In this document: positions 11,568 through 22,125 of the stretch, one piece after another
Layout: every line of letters starts with the position of its first letter
How positions within the stretch are numbered: position 1 is the stretch's first letter
NCBI GenBank assembly: GCA_001910725.1
Contig: MJGA01000012.1
Coordinates: 887,165-951,164, forward strand
DNA: 64,000 nt
DNA from: Phanerodontia chrysosporium
Taxonomy: Eukaryota; Basidiomycota; Agaricomycetes; Polyporales; Phanerochaetaceae
Direction of reading: 5' to 3'
Translations under genes and position numbers: made by a program
Notes under the pieces: model-generated
Seen by the model: only the letters and a program-made list of their open reading frames with translations
What the model was told of the DNA's origin: nothing
Databases searched by the model: none

Positions 11568-12928
11568 ATGTCTACCACGCCTGCGGTGAAGAGACTCTCA
11601 AGGCACTTCTATGATGCTGCGGACGCTTTCCACTTTCAGGTTTGTCTCGTCCTATAGCGGTACTCTTGCGAGTATATTCTCATCTTATATGATCGTAGAT
11701 CAAGGAAGTCCTGTACAAACTTCCACGCGAGATTCTCGTAAACCATTCAAAGGTCTTTCACGACATGTTTAACATGGCACCCCACACCTCCTCTACCGAG
11801 GGCATTGACATCAACGATCCCATCGTTTTAGACGACTATCCGGAGAATTTTGATTACCTTCTGGATATTCTCTTTGAGAACAAAGACTTGTGAGCTTGCG
11901 TGTCTTCTCCTGATTTTGTGCGCAAAGGTCGAGCTCATTTGACATTCAGCTTTTCGCGGTTCCCGATCTCAGAAGATGACCACGTTGCGTCGGGTCATCG
12001 CCTCTCGATGTCGTATTCATCGCACTCATATTCGATTCAACCACAGACAGGAAATTCCTCTTCCTACCTGTCTTCCTGGTCTGCTACGAACACCTCGGAT
12101 CTTTCCAGTATCGGGACTTTCAGTCTCGAGGAAAACTCTCAAGGGGAAGAAGCAAACAACAACAATGACGAGCCAACGCCAGATACCGCCCCAGAGATCG
12201 CCGTAACGATGGTCGCGCCGCTCCCCAACGACCCTACGTCTCACACCCTTTGCAATGTGACACAACTCAGCACCATCCAACCTCTGCTGACCATCCTGGT
12301 TAGCGCAGATAAGTGGGAAGTTCCCGTGGCCCATTCCTACGCTGTCTCGGCTATTCACTGCCACCCCGACTTTCTGGCCCTCAGCCCCAAGGACCAGATA
12401 TCAACTGCAGTTCGCGTCGGAGTTGCGGCGTGGCTCGATGTTCCCTTCCGTTTCCTCATACGAGACCCGGTTCACCTCTCTGCCGATGCAGGGCCCATCG
12501 CTTCAAAAGCCCTACGCATAATCGAGGAAACCCGTAGGCTCCTTCGTTGGGAGTTCGGTCGCTCTGTGCATTCACTGGCGACCATCGGGCGCATCCTTGT
12601 TGTCAAGTCAGGTCCTTGTGATCGTAGGCTGCCTGCCCTCCAGCTCATGGACGATCCGTCATCAGACTCTAGCCCTACGACCCCTTGCGAACTGGCTTGG
12701 GAGGGTCTGCTCCTTCGCCGCCTAATTCTTCCTGTAGTTGAGATGAGCTGTGTTCTGAATCTCGTTCAGTGCGAGGCGGTCTTACAGAAGTTTGGGGTTC
12801 ACGCTCTGTGTCGACACTGTTATGATCGTCTTATACGTCATGTAGTACTAGCGAGGTGGTTCAGCAAGGCTCAAGCATCGATTGAGGAGGAAAAGTTGAA
12901 GGAATTCATGGAAGCTCTTCACATGTAG
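11568..12928 (+). CDS. BTB/POZ-domain protein
   Basis: A 413-aa BTB protein from three exons that keep frame: 11568-11639, 11699-11889 and 11950-12928. The BTB fold begins at once: RHFYDAADAFHFQIKEVLYK, then LPREILVNHSKVFHDMFNMA (the canonical adaptor helix region), and ISTINDPIVLDDYPENFDYL-like sequence as the conserved P-I-x-L-D-x-V segment. A Ser/Thr/Asn-rich linker follows (about residues 95-170). The C-terminal half then starts with LLTILVSADKWEVPVAHSYA, the helix pair also seen in the gene at 2413. BTB proteins often recruit cullin ligases or act as transcriptional adaptors; which applies here is unknown. Confidence 0.75.
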
Positions 12929-13908
12929 TCGTAGACACTATATTGTGCGTTCTTACTAGTTATGTACTGCCGTTGACTCTGACACAATACCGTGCATATA
13001 GGAGGCTGTTGCGCATTCTCTGAATCGGTAGTCGCTAGCCCGCCGTATCAGAACCGGTCTCTGGACGGATTCTGCGCAAACAGGGGGCCGCTGACTCCGG
13101 TCAGCGCGCACAGCGAGGCCTGTAAACGGACGCTCAGTCCGGTAGCTAATACACATATTAGTACGCTACTGGGGGTCGCAGGCACAAGGGGAACGCACAC
13201 TCAGAGTAGAAATGATCTCTGAGTGTCTAGAGTGGGCTATGGGACGTATATAAAGGAGAGGGAACGATTAGATAAGCTAAAACTGTACAGGAATTACCAT
13301 GGAAGGGAGTTTGGCGGCAGCCTCGATCGCCCGAAGGCGTTTTGCTTCCGCGCCACACGGCGGACGGTCGTCGGCGCTTGCGCGTATCCGCCACGAATCC
13401 GGGCGCCACTCACGTATCCGCCGCGAGTCCGGGCGTCACTTCGACACGCCGATTGGGGTGCGCTCTGGTTGTCACACTGCACCTCGCGAGTGCTGCACCC
13501 GCGCAAACAGGATACTGACTACGAGTTCATAAGGCAGTGCGTCCGTCGGCAGCTGATCTGCGAGTACCCCGTCAATTTATGAAAGTTCGAGTCTATAGGC
13601 AAGCGCGAGGCATTATTACAGGGCACCATCTGTAGTTACATGCACCGACGCCCTTCCACTATGAGCTTGTTGTCGCCGATACCCTCCCCGTGACCACCCC
13701 CATACTTAAAGATCCTCGATTGGTCTTTTCGGTGTTGTTTCACCACTCACTTGGGTACGCGCTCGCACGCTCCCGCTGTCCCAGGTTGCTCTACGCTAGT
13801 AGCATGTTATCTAGTTGTTTTCTGTTTGTGTTAATTTGTCCGCGTTGTTTGTCTAAGCTGCTTCCTGGATGTGAGCTGGAGAAGACCCCTGGTGACTCCA
13901 CAGAGTGG
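12929..13908. other. Stretch with a TATA-like box and small open frames
   Basis: A TATA-like element GTATATAAAGGAGAGG lies at 13246-13261, with an ATG about 40 bp downstream (13299). The frame that follows (78 codons, Arg-rich) spans a 30-bp tandem repeat and has no recognised domain. Nothing else was supported. Confidence 0.35.
13381..13440 (+). repeat. 30-bp tandem repeat, two copies
   Basis: Copies at 13381-13410 and 13411-13440 differ at four positions. Each carries CGTATCCGCC and a GA(A/G)TCCGGGC core, the same core as the dispersed heptamer blocks. Confidence 0.75.
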
Positions 13909-14087
13909 CGATCCGGTATGAATCCGCACGAGATCTGCGTCTGTGCCAGATCCGGGCTGAATCCAACAGCAATCCCACCGCGTGGACTGACGAGGCCTGA
14001 GGAGCCAAGCGCGCGTCTAGGGTAGACTAATCAGGCCTTGTTTTCCTCTGCTTGCACCATGCTTCTACATTGCTCTCGAGCTCACGA
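13909..14087 (+). repeat. GAATCCG-array repeat, copy 4 with conserved downstream segment
   Basis: Three degenerate units (GATCCGGTATGAATCCG and later GATCCGGGCTGAATCC), then GAGGAGCCAAGCGCGCGTCT at about 13999-14018 and TAGACTAATCAGGCC. About 50 bp further come CACCATGCTTCTACATTGCT and CTCGAGCTCACGA. The whole arrangement is clearly homologous to 25315-25455, over about 140 bp. Confidence 0.8.
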
Positions 14088-14787
14088 ATTAACACACAGG
14101 TAGGGCTTGGCGCAAGAGGGTGCCAGTGCACGCTAACCCGACACCGACAAAAGCACCGACGCCGGCGATCGAGGCGAAGGTCACTCACTTGCAAGAGGTG
14201 AAGGCTCCGAATGATCTCGACCACAGTAAGACGCCTTTCTCACCGCGCAAGCCCGTCTTCACCTTCCTCATTGCCAACGTTCCTTACTACAACCGTCATC
14301 TCGAGGGTGCTACCAGAAAGCTCGAAGAGTATCTAGGCTGCGAGTTGTAAAACGTCCGCGGAACTGCACATGGAACGCCTTTTTCTGGGGAAGCTCTGGG
14401 GTGCACCTTGTTCGGGCTCTCTAAGGAAAGGCGCACCCTGACTCGGCAAACTGAATAAGCCCTTGGATTGGCTACAACGAGGATGGCTCGTTCATTGACG
14501 ATCTTGCCGCCGTGACCTACGAGGAACTTGTACTCGAGGTAGTTAGCCTCATGCACGACCCACCAGGAGCGCTGGGTTGACGTTTTCCTCCCACCGGCGG
14601 GTGGTCTCTTCGTGGCGAAGAGCGCTTCGCCAGTGTCACAACCGCTTGAAGGTATGGCTAGTCCTACACTGTCCTCAACAAGCCGCGGGGCCTGAGGGCC
14701 TCTATGCAGTCTATCTGGCGGAGGCTGCCGCATCGCGCGCCCTGGACACTCGACGCTGCGGCGCTGCGCGCGCAGGATGTCCTTCAT
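14088..14787 (+). pseudogene. Decayed gene fragments behind repeat copy 4
   Basis: Exon-like pieces: KPVFTFLIANVPYYNRHLEG ending in LEEYLGCEL* at 14350; DGSFIDDLAAVTYEELVLEV at about 14482-14545; and VDVFLPPAGGLFVAKSASPV at about 14574-14635. The last two are in different frames, and joining them needs removal of one base in the GGG at about 14574. The parent proteins were not recognised. Confidence 0.35.
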
Positions 14788-15487
14788 TGCCGAGCGCAAC
14801 GCCCAAAACACAGACACAACCGCGAGATCGACATCGCCCTCCCCCCTTTCTCAATGGAGCGTGTGTCTGTTCGCTCTCTACTGTGTGTTTTCCGTCGAGA
14901 AGCTCGATTCCGAGCTCCAGTCCCCCGCAACACGCACCGCGCTTCTTGACGCGCTCAAGCACCACGTCGCCCTACGCCTCCGAGCAAGACATCCATCGTG
15001 TCTCAGCAGTCCTCGATGCCGACGTTCGCAAGACAGCTTTCCGTATTCTATCTCGCGCTGTACACTGTTGAAGCCAAGAAGGTCCCGTTCCCCTCGCACC
15101 CGTGTTTGCTCTTCTACAGACGACCGAGAAGGGCGAAGCGGGCATCAACGCCCTGTTTGGAGACAGGGCAAGACTGTCTCAACATACCTTTCCTCGTTAT
15201 GAACGTCTCTCATCACAGCCACTATCGTCCTGAGGGGCTCCTGGACTTCCCAGGACCTCGGTATTCATAACACTAGAGGTGGTGCGTAACTCTTTCCCCA
15301 ACTCGCTACCTCTCCGTCAACCTCATTCTGCACAGGCTCCGATCTCCGAAACCTCTCCGGCTCGCTCATAGCCATCTGTGCGGGGAAAAAAAATTGTATG
15401 AAGCCGATTCATTGGACCAAGGTCACCGACTTCCTGGAGACTGCGACTCACGCCTAGCCTGGTCAAGAAGAGGTACGTTTCGGGTAT
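14788..15487 (+). repeat. 700-bp direct duplication, copy 2
   Basis: Near-identical to 4702-5401. Upstream of the match an ATGTCCTTC precedes the shared sequence, which lets a frame MSFIAERNAQNTDTTARSTS run into the segment; copy 1 has different sequence there. Downstream the copies part just after the GTACGT donor. Confidence 0.85.
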
Positions 15488-17670
15488 CCTGTACTGAGGA
15501 AGAAGTTGACACCCAGCCTTCCACCGTTAAGTCCGGCTTTATTCCGATCTTTGTCTCCCTTCTCGCATCCCGCGTTCATGGCAGACAAGGAAGCGCACAC
15601 AATGTTTCTTCGTCAAGGGGATCGCCACGAGGGGTATGGACGGCGCTGAGCCGGGGATAGTCCTTTCTGCGCCCACAACTCCTCAAGCAACGGCTTCCGT
15701 CTACTCTGTCGCGCAAGTCTTCGGAACTTGGACCTGCCTACAGGCGTCGCCAATTCGAGACGAATATGGCCGGAATCCGGATCGAATCCGAGTGGTATCT
15801 GACGTGCGCGCGGCGACGTTCTCACGAACACGAACACTGCCCAGATTCCGCGTGTACGAAGGCCCACAAGCGGAAGATGTGCCGAGGCGAGGTGCACGAC
15901 CTACCCACCGTTGTACCCTCCCCGACATTAACGGAGACACTGCTCAACGATACAGACTGGGTGTTCAGGGCCTCGTCACTGCCAGGAGCGACGGGCAGCC
16001 AGGTAAGCAGATCACAATGGAACGCGTGCGGGAGGACTGAACAGACCATGGGTTATTTCTTGCAAGGTTCTTCGGCGTTCGTCCATCTCCAACTGTCTCG
16101 AGTCACAGAAGTGCGGCACGATGTGGCTGGCCGTCTGGCCTGGCCGGATGAGTTCGAGTGCGGTCTAAGCCATCCCAGAGAGTGTACGACACGGTTTTCC
16201 GCGTCCGGCATCGGGTGTGAAGACAATCAGGATGCAAGCCAAGTTGAACTTATTGGGGCGTCTGGTGACCAGTCTGACTGGCCCGCAATCGCCCTCTCGA
16301 GTCCGCCGTACCAAGATACTGTCCACAGCACATTATGTTGAGGAGGTGTAAGTTGAGAATTTATATGCTCTTGATACAGCCATGCTAAGCATTCAGTGTA
16401 GTCCGTTAAACCGATTGAAAACCAAGCAGCATCCTTGAAAACCTGAGCAACACACGGAACGCATAGTACAGAAGGAGATAGTGAAACGAGAGACACGTCC
16501 AGGCGATCACGTAGAGAGAAGGTTGCGTGTACAGCGAGTCTCCATTATCTCCCATTCTAGGTGGCGACCAGGTCAGTAAAGCGCAATGTGACGGAGCAAT
16601 ATCAAAGCTCTTACAGGAGGAATGCGAACAGCTCCGACGTGGAAAACGGTAGGCCTCTGCGGACTAGGTGAGTCATGGGTACCAGGCTGCTGAGGAAGAA
16701 AAGTAGCTTACCGGTTTAGCAAGATGTTCCCCTCTAAGCGCTTGGTCGCGGTGTTCAAACTCCAAGCAATTCCCGGCAGCTGCTCCGTGATGTATCGTAA
16801 CGCAGCACCTCCGGCATCTGGGGAACGCGCAAACGCGTTTGTGTCAACACAACTCAAGGCCTCTGATTTGCCGAAATGTTCGGGAGCGCCAGACATCAAG
16901 AAGGATAGAGTCCGGATGAAGGATACGAGCTCAGTCCTGTGGGAGAACTGGAAGCATAGCCTCCGCATTGCACCGTTGGAGCTTCTGACCGCTAATGCCG
17001 CTCGCAGACTGTTCTAGTGGGATCTCGTTAGGTGACCAGGATAGAGCATCGCCAACCCGCAACGAGTGTACTTACTTCGTAACCAGTCAACTCGAAGGTC
17101 CGTGTGATAAGCTTTGCATAAACTTGATAGCTTGCTTCGTTGACAACCAGCAACCAGTCTACATGCACGGTCAAGCTATATATTTGCACCTTCAGTCTAC
17201 TACATTGTGGAGCTTACTAAATGATTTGTGAAAGCGGGATAATATGATTGTGACTCCTAGTGTGATGCTTTCTGGGTTGGACCCATCTTCCTCTATAAGT
17301 ACCACGTCTCTCATGACCAGGTGAGCCAAGGACGGTCGGGCAATGATCTCGTGGACGTCGAGAGAAGTCATGGTTCTGGTTAAGTCGGCATACAGGCGTC
17401 TGTCGTTGCGTCCTTTGTGCGAACAAATAACAGCAAACATTAGCCTGTTCCGGCTGTGGTGTCTGCACTCGTGTCCGTCCTCGCAAGTGAACTTGTTGCA
17501 CCCGACCGAGGATTCCCTGCAAATCGGCCAAGTCTCGGTTCATTGGTCTATAATCCTACTAGTTATCAGGATAGACCGGACTAGCTATCGATTGTCGCCT
17601 TCAGATATTTGGGTGAGCCCAGCCTAATTTGCGTGAATTCAATTACTAACGTATAAACCAGGTTAAGATC
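15488..17670. other. 5' flank of the Tnp2 transposase, unresolved open frames
   Basis: Several open frames of 90-190 codons lie on both strands. On the minus strand, frames at about 16708-16860 (ARSPDAGGAALRYITEQLPG) and 17230-17440 (RRLYADLTRTMTSLDVHEII) look protein-like and could be parts of one decayed minus-strand gene; they were not joined or recognised. One heptamer block lies at 15771-15795. No CACTA terminus was seen. Confidence 0.35.
15771..15795 (+). repeat. GAATCCG-array repeat, copy 5 (short)
   Basis: GGAATCCGGATCGAATCCGA, two heptamers at 11-bp spacing, 1.9 kb upstream of the transposase start. Confidence 0.6.
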
Positions 17671-20600
17671 ATGAAGCCTCGGCTGGATCGCAACAAGAAT
17701 CCAGTAGGACAGAACAGGCCTCAAGAACCTGCAGTTTTCTGTATTTGTCAATGCACGGAGTGCTCGTCTTCTGGAGTGGCGTGGCATCCACAACTGGGAT
17801 CTCTCGTTTGCGGGAAAGCCGTGAGCAGTGCGGAATATGCCAAGCACCAGAAGGTGGACAACCGAAACCTTTCTGGGGGTCATACGCAAGAGATACCTAA
17901 GGACGATCCGCTGCCGCCGTGTCCCCGCAAGCGCTCCGCTCCCACTCCACCTCGAGCAATGCGACCCGAGGCGCAGCGGGTCCGCTCCCCTCAAGCAGCC
18001 GCGTATCTCTGCCTCATTGCCTCCATATCTGAAGGTCTTGAGACGCGGAAGACTGCTCTCCCTACCATAGACATGGAAAATGTCGTTTTCCTGTTTCCTC
18101 CGTCACCCTTCCAGACCGTCCATGCACCCATGCGCCTCACCCATGAAGCTAACACCGGACCGTATTCTTTGGAACCTGGACGAGAGTCAAATCAAGCGCT
18201 GCTGGAGCACGAAGCTTGGTTGCTCGATTCTATGTCTCGGCTGGGTGGCGTGGATACCGAGAACGAACTAGTGCAGAAACACCTGAAGGACATGGTATCT
18301 CGGGTCCAAGGCGACCTATACGCCATCGAGTTGCACAAACAGCTGGAATGGGAGCGTCGCTCTAAATTGCTATCCCGTGCAAGAAGATACGTCAAGGAGG
18401 GCAAGGTTCCTGTCGTGGATACATGTGCGTACAAGCAATACTCGTGGAAACAACGACTAACGAAGTGTATAGCGGCATATTACGTTCGACCAGCTGTTGC
18501 AGAAGACAATATATCTCTGTTTGCTCAGCTCCTTGTTGCCGTTCTCTTTTTGCTGTGCCATGTGTCTATGGCTCGTTGCTCTTTCATATCAGTCGGCTTG
18601 CGCCAATTCGCATCTATGGCGCTATCCGAGGCTGATTTACCACACGAGCTGTTTGGGCCCTCTGCTTCAGATATCCCCTACGACGTGAGGACAATTCTGG
18701 ACAGCCTGCATCTCAATCCCGCTTCAGTCGAGTTTTGTTGCTGCCCTCGCTGTTTCTGCTGCTACCCCATCGACGACTTTCCAGACCGCTGTACGAACAA
18801 GGAAGCCCACGACTCCCCTGAATGTGGAAAATCACTGCGGCGTATGTCTCAAGGGAGATCAAGAGCTGCAAGACGCTATCTGCATCACGATCTGAAGGAA
18901 TGGGTTGCCAAGCTAATGCGACGCCCTGGTATTGAGGATCTCCTTCACCGAGACGTTTTCGACACAGGAGCAAAGCCCGGGGAGATGAGGGACATTTGGG
19001 ATGGAGAGGCACTTCGCGAGTTCAAAGGCGCAGACAAAAAACCATTTGTGGGATCTCCAGGAAGTCGTGAGGGACGTCTAGTCTTTGCTCTCAACATGGA
19101 CGGTTTTCATCCATTCCAGAATTCACTCGGAGGCGCCCATAATTCGTCGACTGCCATATACATGGTATGTCTCAACCTACCCCCGGACGTTCGTCATCGC
19201 TTGGAGAACGTCTTCCTTGTTGGCGTCATCCCAGGCCCTCAGGAGCCATCCCTCACAGAAGTGAACCATCTTCTTCGGCCTCTGGTTGACGACCTGCTCA
19301 TTTTCTGGGATCGTGGCGTCTACTACACCAGAACGCACAGGCACGCCAAAGGTCGTCTTGTTCGAGTCGCCCTTGTCCCGGTGGTCTGTGATACTCCTGC
19401 TTCTAGGCAGGTCATGGCTTTCGGAAGTCACGGATCTATGCATTTCTGTCCATATTGCGGATTAACCTTGCATGAGCTCGACAACTTAGACATGGACACA
19501 TGGCCACCTGGAATTCAAAGCCGAGAAGAGTTCGCTGCACACGCCGAGCGATGGAAGGATGCATCTACCGGCGGGCGGAAGAAGCTATTCGAAGAACACG
19601 GTATTCGCTACACCGAGCTATTGCGCCTACCATACTGGGATCCTGTGAAATTCACCGTGATTGATAGCATGCACATCCTGCTCCTCAGAAACCTGCAGAC
19701 GCACTGCCGTGTGTATTGGGGCATGGACGTAAGAGTCGACGATGCCGCCCAGGATCAGGACCAACCAAAGCGGAACCCGAACCCCGATGCGTTCGATATG
19801 GAGCGCGCTTGGAGGCTTATGCGACACGGTACCGCCACCGAGATCAATGAGCTTGGAGCTCGTGTATTGAAACAACTGTGCCAGGATGCCGGCCTGCGTT
19901 TCGGAGCCAAGAGAAAGGCTCAGTTGGACGCTTTGCATCAATATGTCAGTCTGCCGTGACTCCTCGAAATCTGAGCGTCGGACACTGCTGACACGCATAC
20001 CACAGAGGTTAGAGCAAGGATGGGTCCGACCAGATGGCTCAGTCCTCGATCCTAGCGCTCCAAAACCGAGTAGGAATGACCCTGCTACCGGAGACGAGCT
20101 GGAAGATGCGCTTCACGAATGGCAGGTCACGCCGTCCGTTAAAGCCGTCTCCAGAAAAATGCGGAAGCCTGTGGTGGTAGCGCTGGCTCAGTCGGTGGCG
20201 AGCAGCCGTCCCGACCTCACCACGGAATTATCGGGAGCCTCTCAACAGACCATAAACTCGATGAGCAAGTTAGATATCCTGAACAAACTCTCGATTTATG
20301 TGGGTGAGATTGGCGTGGTTAGGCGTAACTCATGTTGACATCCCTTTTAAGCGCGATGAAAGCCAGAATGCTGGCACGGCGAGACCAAAACCTCCGCGAT
20401 GCAATGCGTTCGTGCTGGGAGGAAGCAAATTGAAGATTGTTCATGAAGACATGGAAGCCACAACGCTTCCGTCATGGATTGGACGAGCCCCAGGAAATCT
20501 AGGGAGCGCTGCCCATGGTACCCTCTCAGCTGACGAGTGGCGCACAGCATGCACGGTAAATTTAGTGACTTCCATGGTCAGAATCTTGGGATCCCCCGCC

Positions 20601-21726
20601 GCTTCTGACACTGAGCGTGAAATTCTCGGAAACTTCATGCACCTGGTCAAGGCAACAAAACTGGCCAACATGCGCGTTCAGACCGCCTCACGGATAAAAG
20701 AGTATCACGAATCCATGCAGCTTTACCTTCAAGGCGTCATTCGCTTATATCCTACCAAGTCACTTATGGCAAGCCAACATCTTTCGCTGCACCTCCCCCG
20801 GTTTCTAGAGCTCTTCGGACCCGTTCACTCCTGGAGATGTTTCCCGTTTGAACGCTACAACCACGTTCTCCAGCAACAGAATACAAACCGGAAATCTGGT
20901 ACGAGAAAGCTCCACCACTCCCAGCAGTGCCACTCTGATGCTGTGTTGCAGGTGAACTGGAAGCGACGATGTTTCAGAACTTCTGTGCAGCGCAGGAAGT
21001 TCGAGTCCTCATGAGCTCAGAGCAATTGCCTGAGCCCGTCGCATCTCGTCTGACCCCCGAGTTCGAACGTGTTTTTGGCGACGACAAACGTGGAACTTTC
21101 TTCAACGACGCACTCGCACTTCGTGGGGAAGCGGAACCCGAATTGGAGAACACCACGAAGTGCACGACGCTGGAACCCCACATTGATGAGCAGTTACGCA
21201 TACGTCTCTTGGAAGACGGCCTCCTTGACTTCGGAACCTTCGGAACCTTCGGCGTGTTGGGGCAGGAGGTGCTACTGCAGAAAAGTATCACGCGTGGTGG
21301 CGTGCGGTTCCGCCCAAAGTCTACTGCCATAGGCGACAGCCAAGTTGTATTCGGAGACTTGGCAGCAGGAAGTTGGCAGGCGGGATATATTTCGACCATC
21401 GTCGCCTGGCCCCGACGTCTTGACAATTCTGAGGTGGAATATCACGTCTACGCCATTGTCGACGCTTTTCACCCGCTATCACCCGAGGACATTTGCCACG
21501 ACCCCTATCGCGCTTACCTCAATCCAGCGGGAAAGATGTTCTACAAGCGCAGCGCCCCGACCTTCGTTCGGATTAACGATATCGTTTGTCACTTTGCTTC
21601 TACTCCGCGACCACAACAGCAAACTGCGATAAGCCAGGATTGTATCCACGTACTTCCATTGGACAGAGTAAGCATATCACATCTCAAAGTTGTCATGTTG
21701 CTGATCGCCTGGGCGTGCAGGACTGA
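17671..21726 (+). CDS. Tnp2-type (EnSpm/CACTA-like) DNA transposase, apparently intact
   Basis: Five exons join in frame to a 1278-aa protein: 17671-19944, 20006-20299, 20352-20898, 20952-21667 and 21721-21726. Four GT-AG introns of 51-61 bp separate them. The N-terminus has a Cys cluster (CICQCTECSSSGVAW) like the zinc motif of basidiomycete Tnp2 proteins. A Cys-rich CCCPRCFCCYPIDDFPDRC follows, then the catalytic-domain landmarks: FALNMDGFHPFQNS, HFCPYCGLTLHELDNLDMDT and WDPVKFTVIDSMHILLLRNL. The third exon holds the DUF4218-like part (HLSLHLPRFLELFGPVHSWR and FERYNHVLQQ). The family excises and reinserts DNA elements with CACTA-type ends. No stop or frame break was found, so it may still be functional. 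Terminal repeats were not found by eye. Confidence 0.85.
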
Positions 21727-21888
21727 ATTCGGTGGTTAGAAGCGTTCAGCCAGTGCCTAGTATGCTCGTGGGCAACGATGTAACGGTACCTGATTGTGGT
21801 CATCATGTTTGCATGGAATTATCGCATCTACCTCGTTGGGGCTTACACCGTCTGCCCGCACTCACTGCAACACCTTTGGAGAGCACGT

Positions 21889-22125
21889 TGAATCCGGCTT
21901 GAATCCGCACTAGATCCGGGCTGAATCCGACAGCAATACCGGGGCGTGAGGAGCCGAGCGCGCGACTAGGCTAAGCTGGTCTTTCTGGGCTAGGCGGTCT
22001 CCGGCGTCAGGCTAGGGAGACTGTTTTGAATCCGGGCTGAATCCGAAACGGCGTTTGTCTTCAATCCGGGCACAATCCGCTTACGTGGGATTTAGGCGCG
22101 CGCCTAGACTAGGCTGATGCAGGTC
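21889..22125 (+). repeat. GAATCCG-array repeats, copies 6 and 7, densest block
   Basis: Heptamer-type units lie at 21890, 21901, 21913, 21923, 22028, 22039, 22063 and 22073. Two GCGCGC-type motifs follow: CGAGCGCGCGACTAGGCTAA at about 21955-21974 and GCGCGCGCCTAGACTAGGCT at about 22096-22115. The second half (22051-22125) matches repeat copy 1 at 3751-3850. It starts 160 bp behind the transposase stop. Confidence 0.8.

Larger units (their letters stand above)
15771..22125 (+). mobile_element. Possible extent of the Tnp2 element
   Basis: Inferred only. The transposase gene is bracketed by heptamer blocks at 15771 and 21889-22080, on the same strand. CACTA-group elements commonly carry subterminal arrays of short repeats bound by element proteins. 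The terminal inverted repeats and the target-site duplication that would fix the borders were not seen, so the ends are placeholders. Confidence 0.3.

Noticed and set aside
15766..16341. 191-codon plus-strand frame
   Set aside because: Starts within a heptamer repeat, has no domain and odd composition; a chance frame is as likely.
17671..21726. CACTA terminal inverted repeats for the Tnp2 element
   Set aside because: No CACTA start was found within 2 kb upstream nor a TAGTG end within 400 bp downstream, so borders are not claimed.
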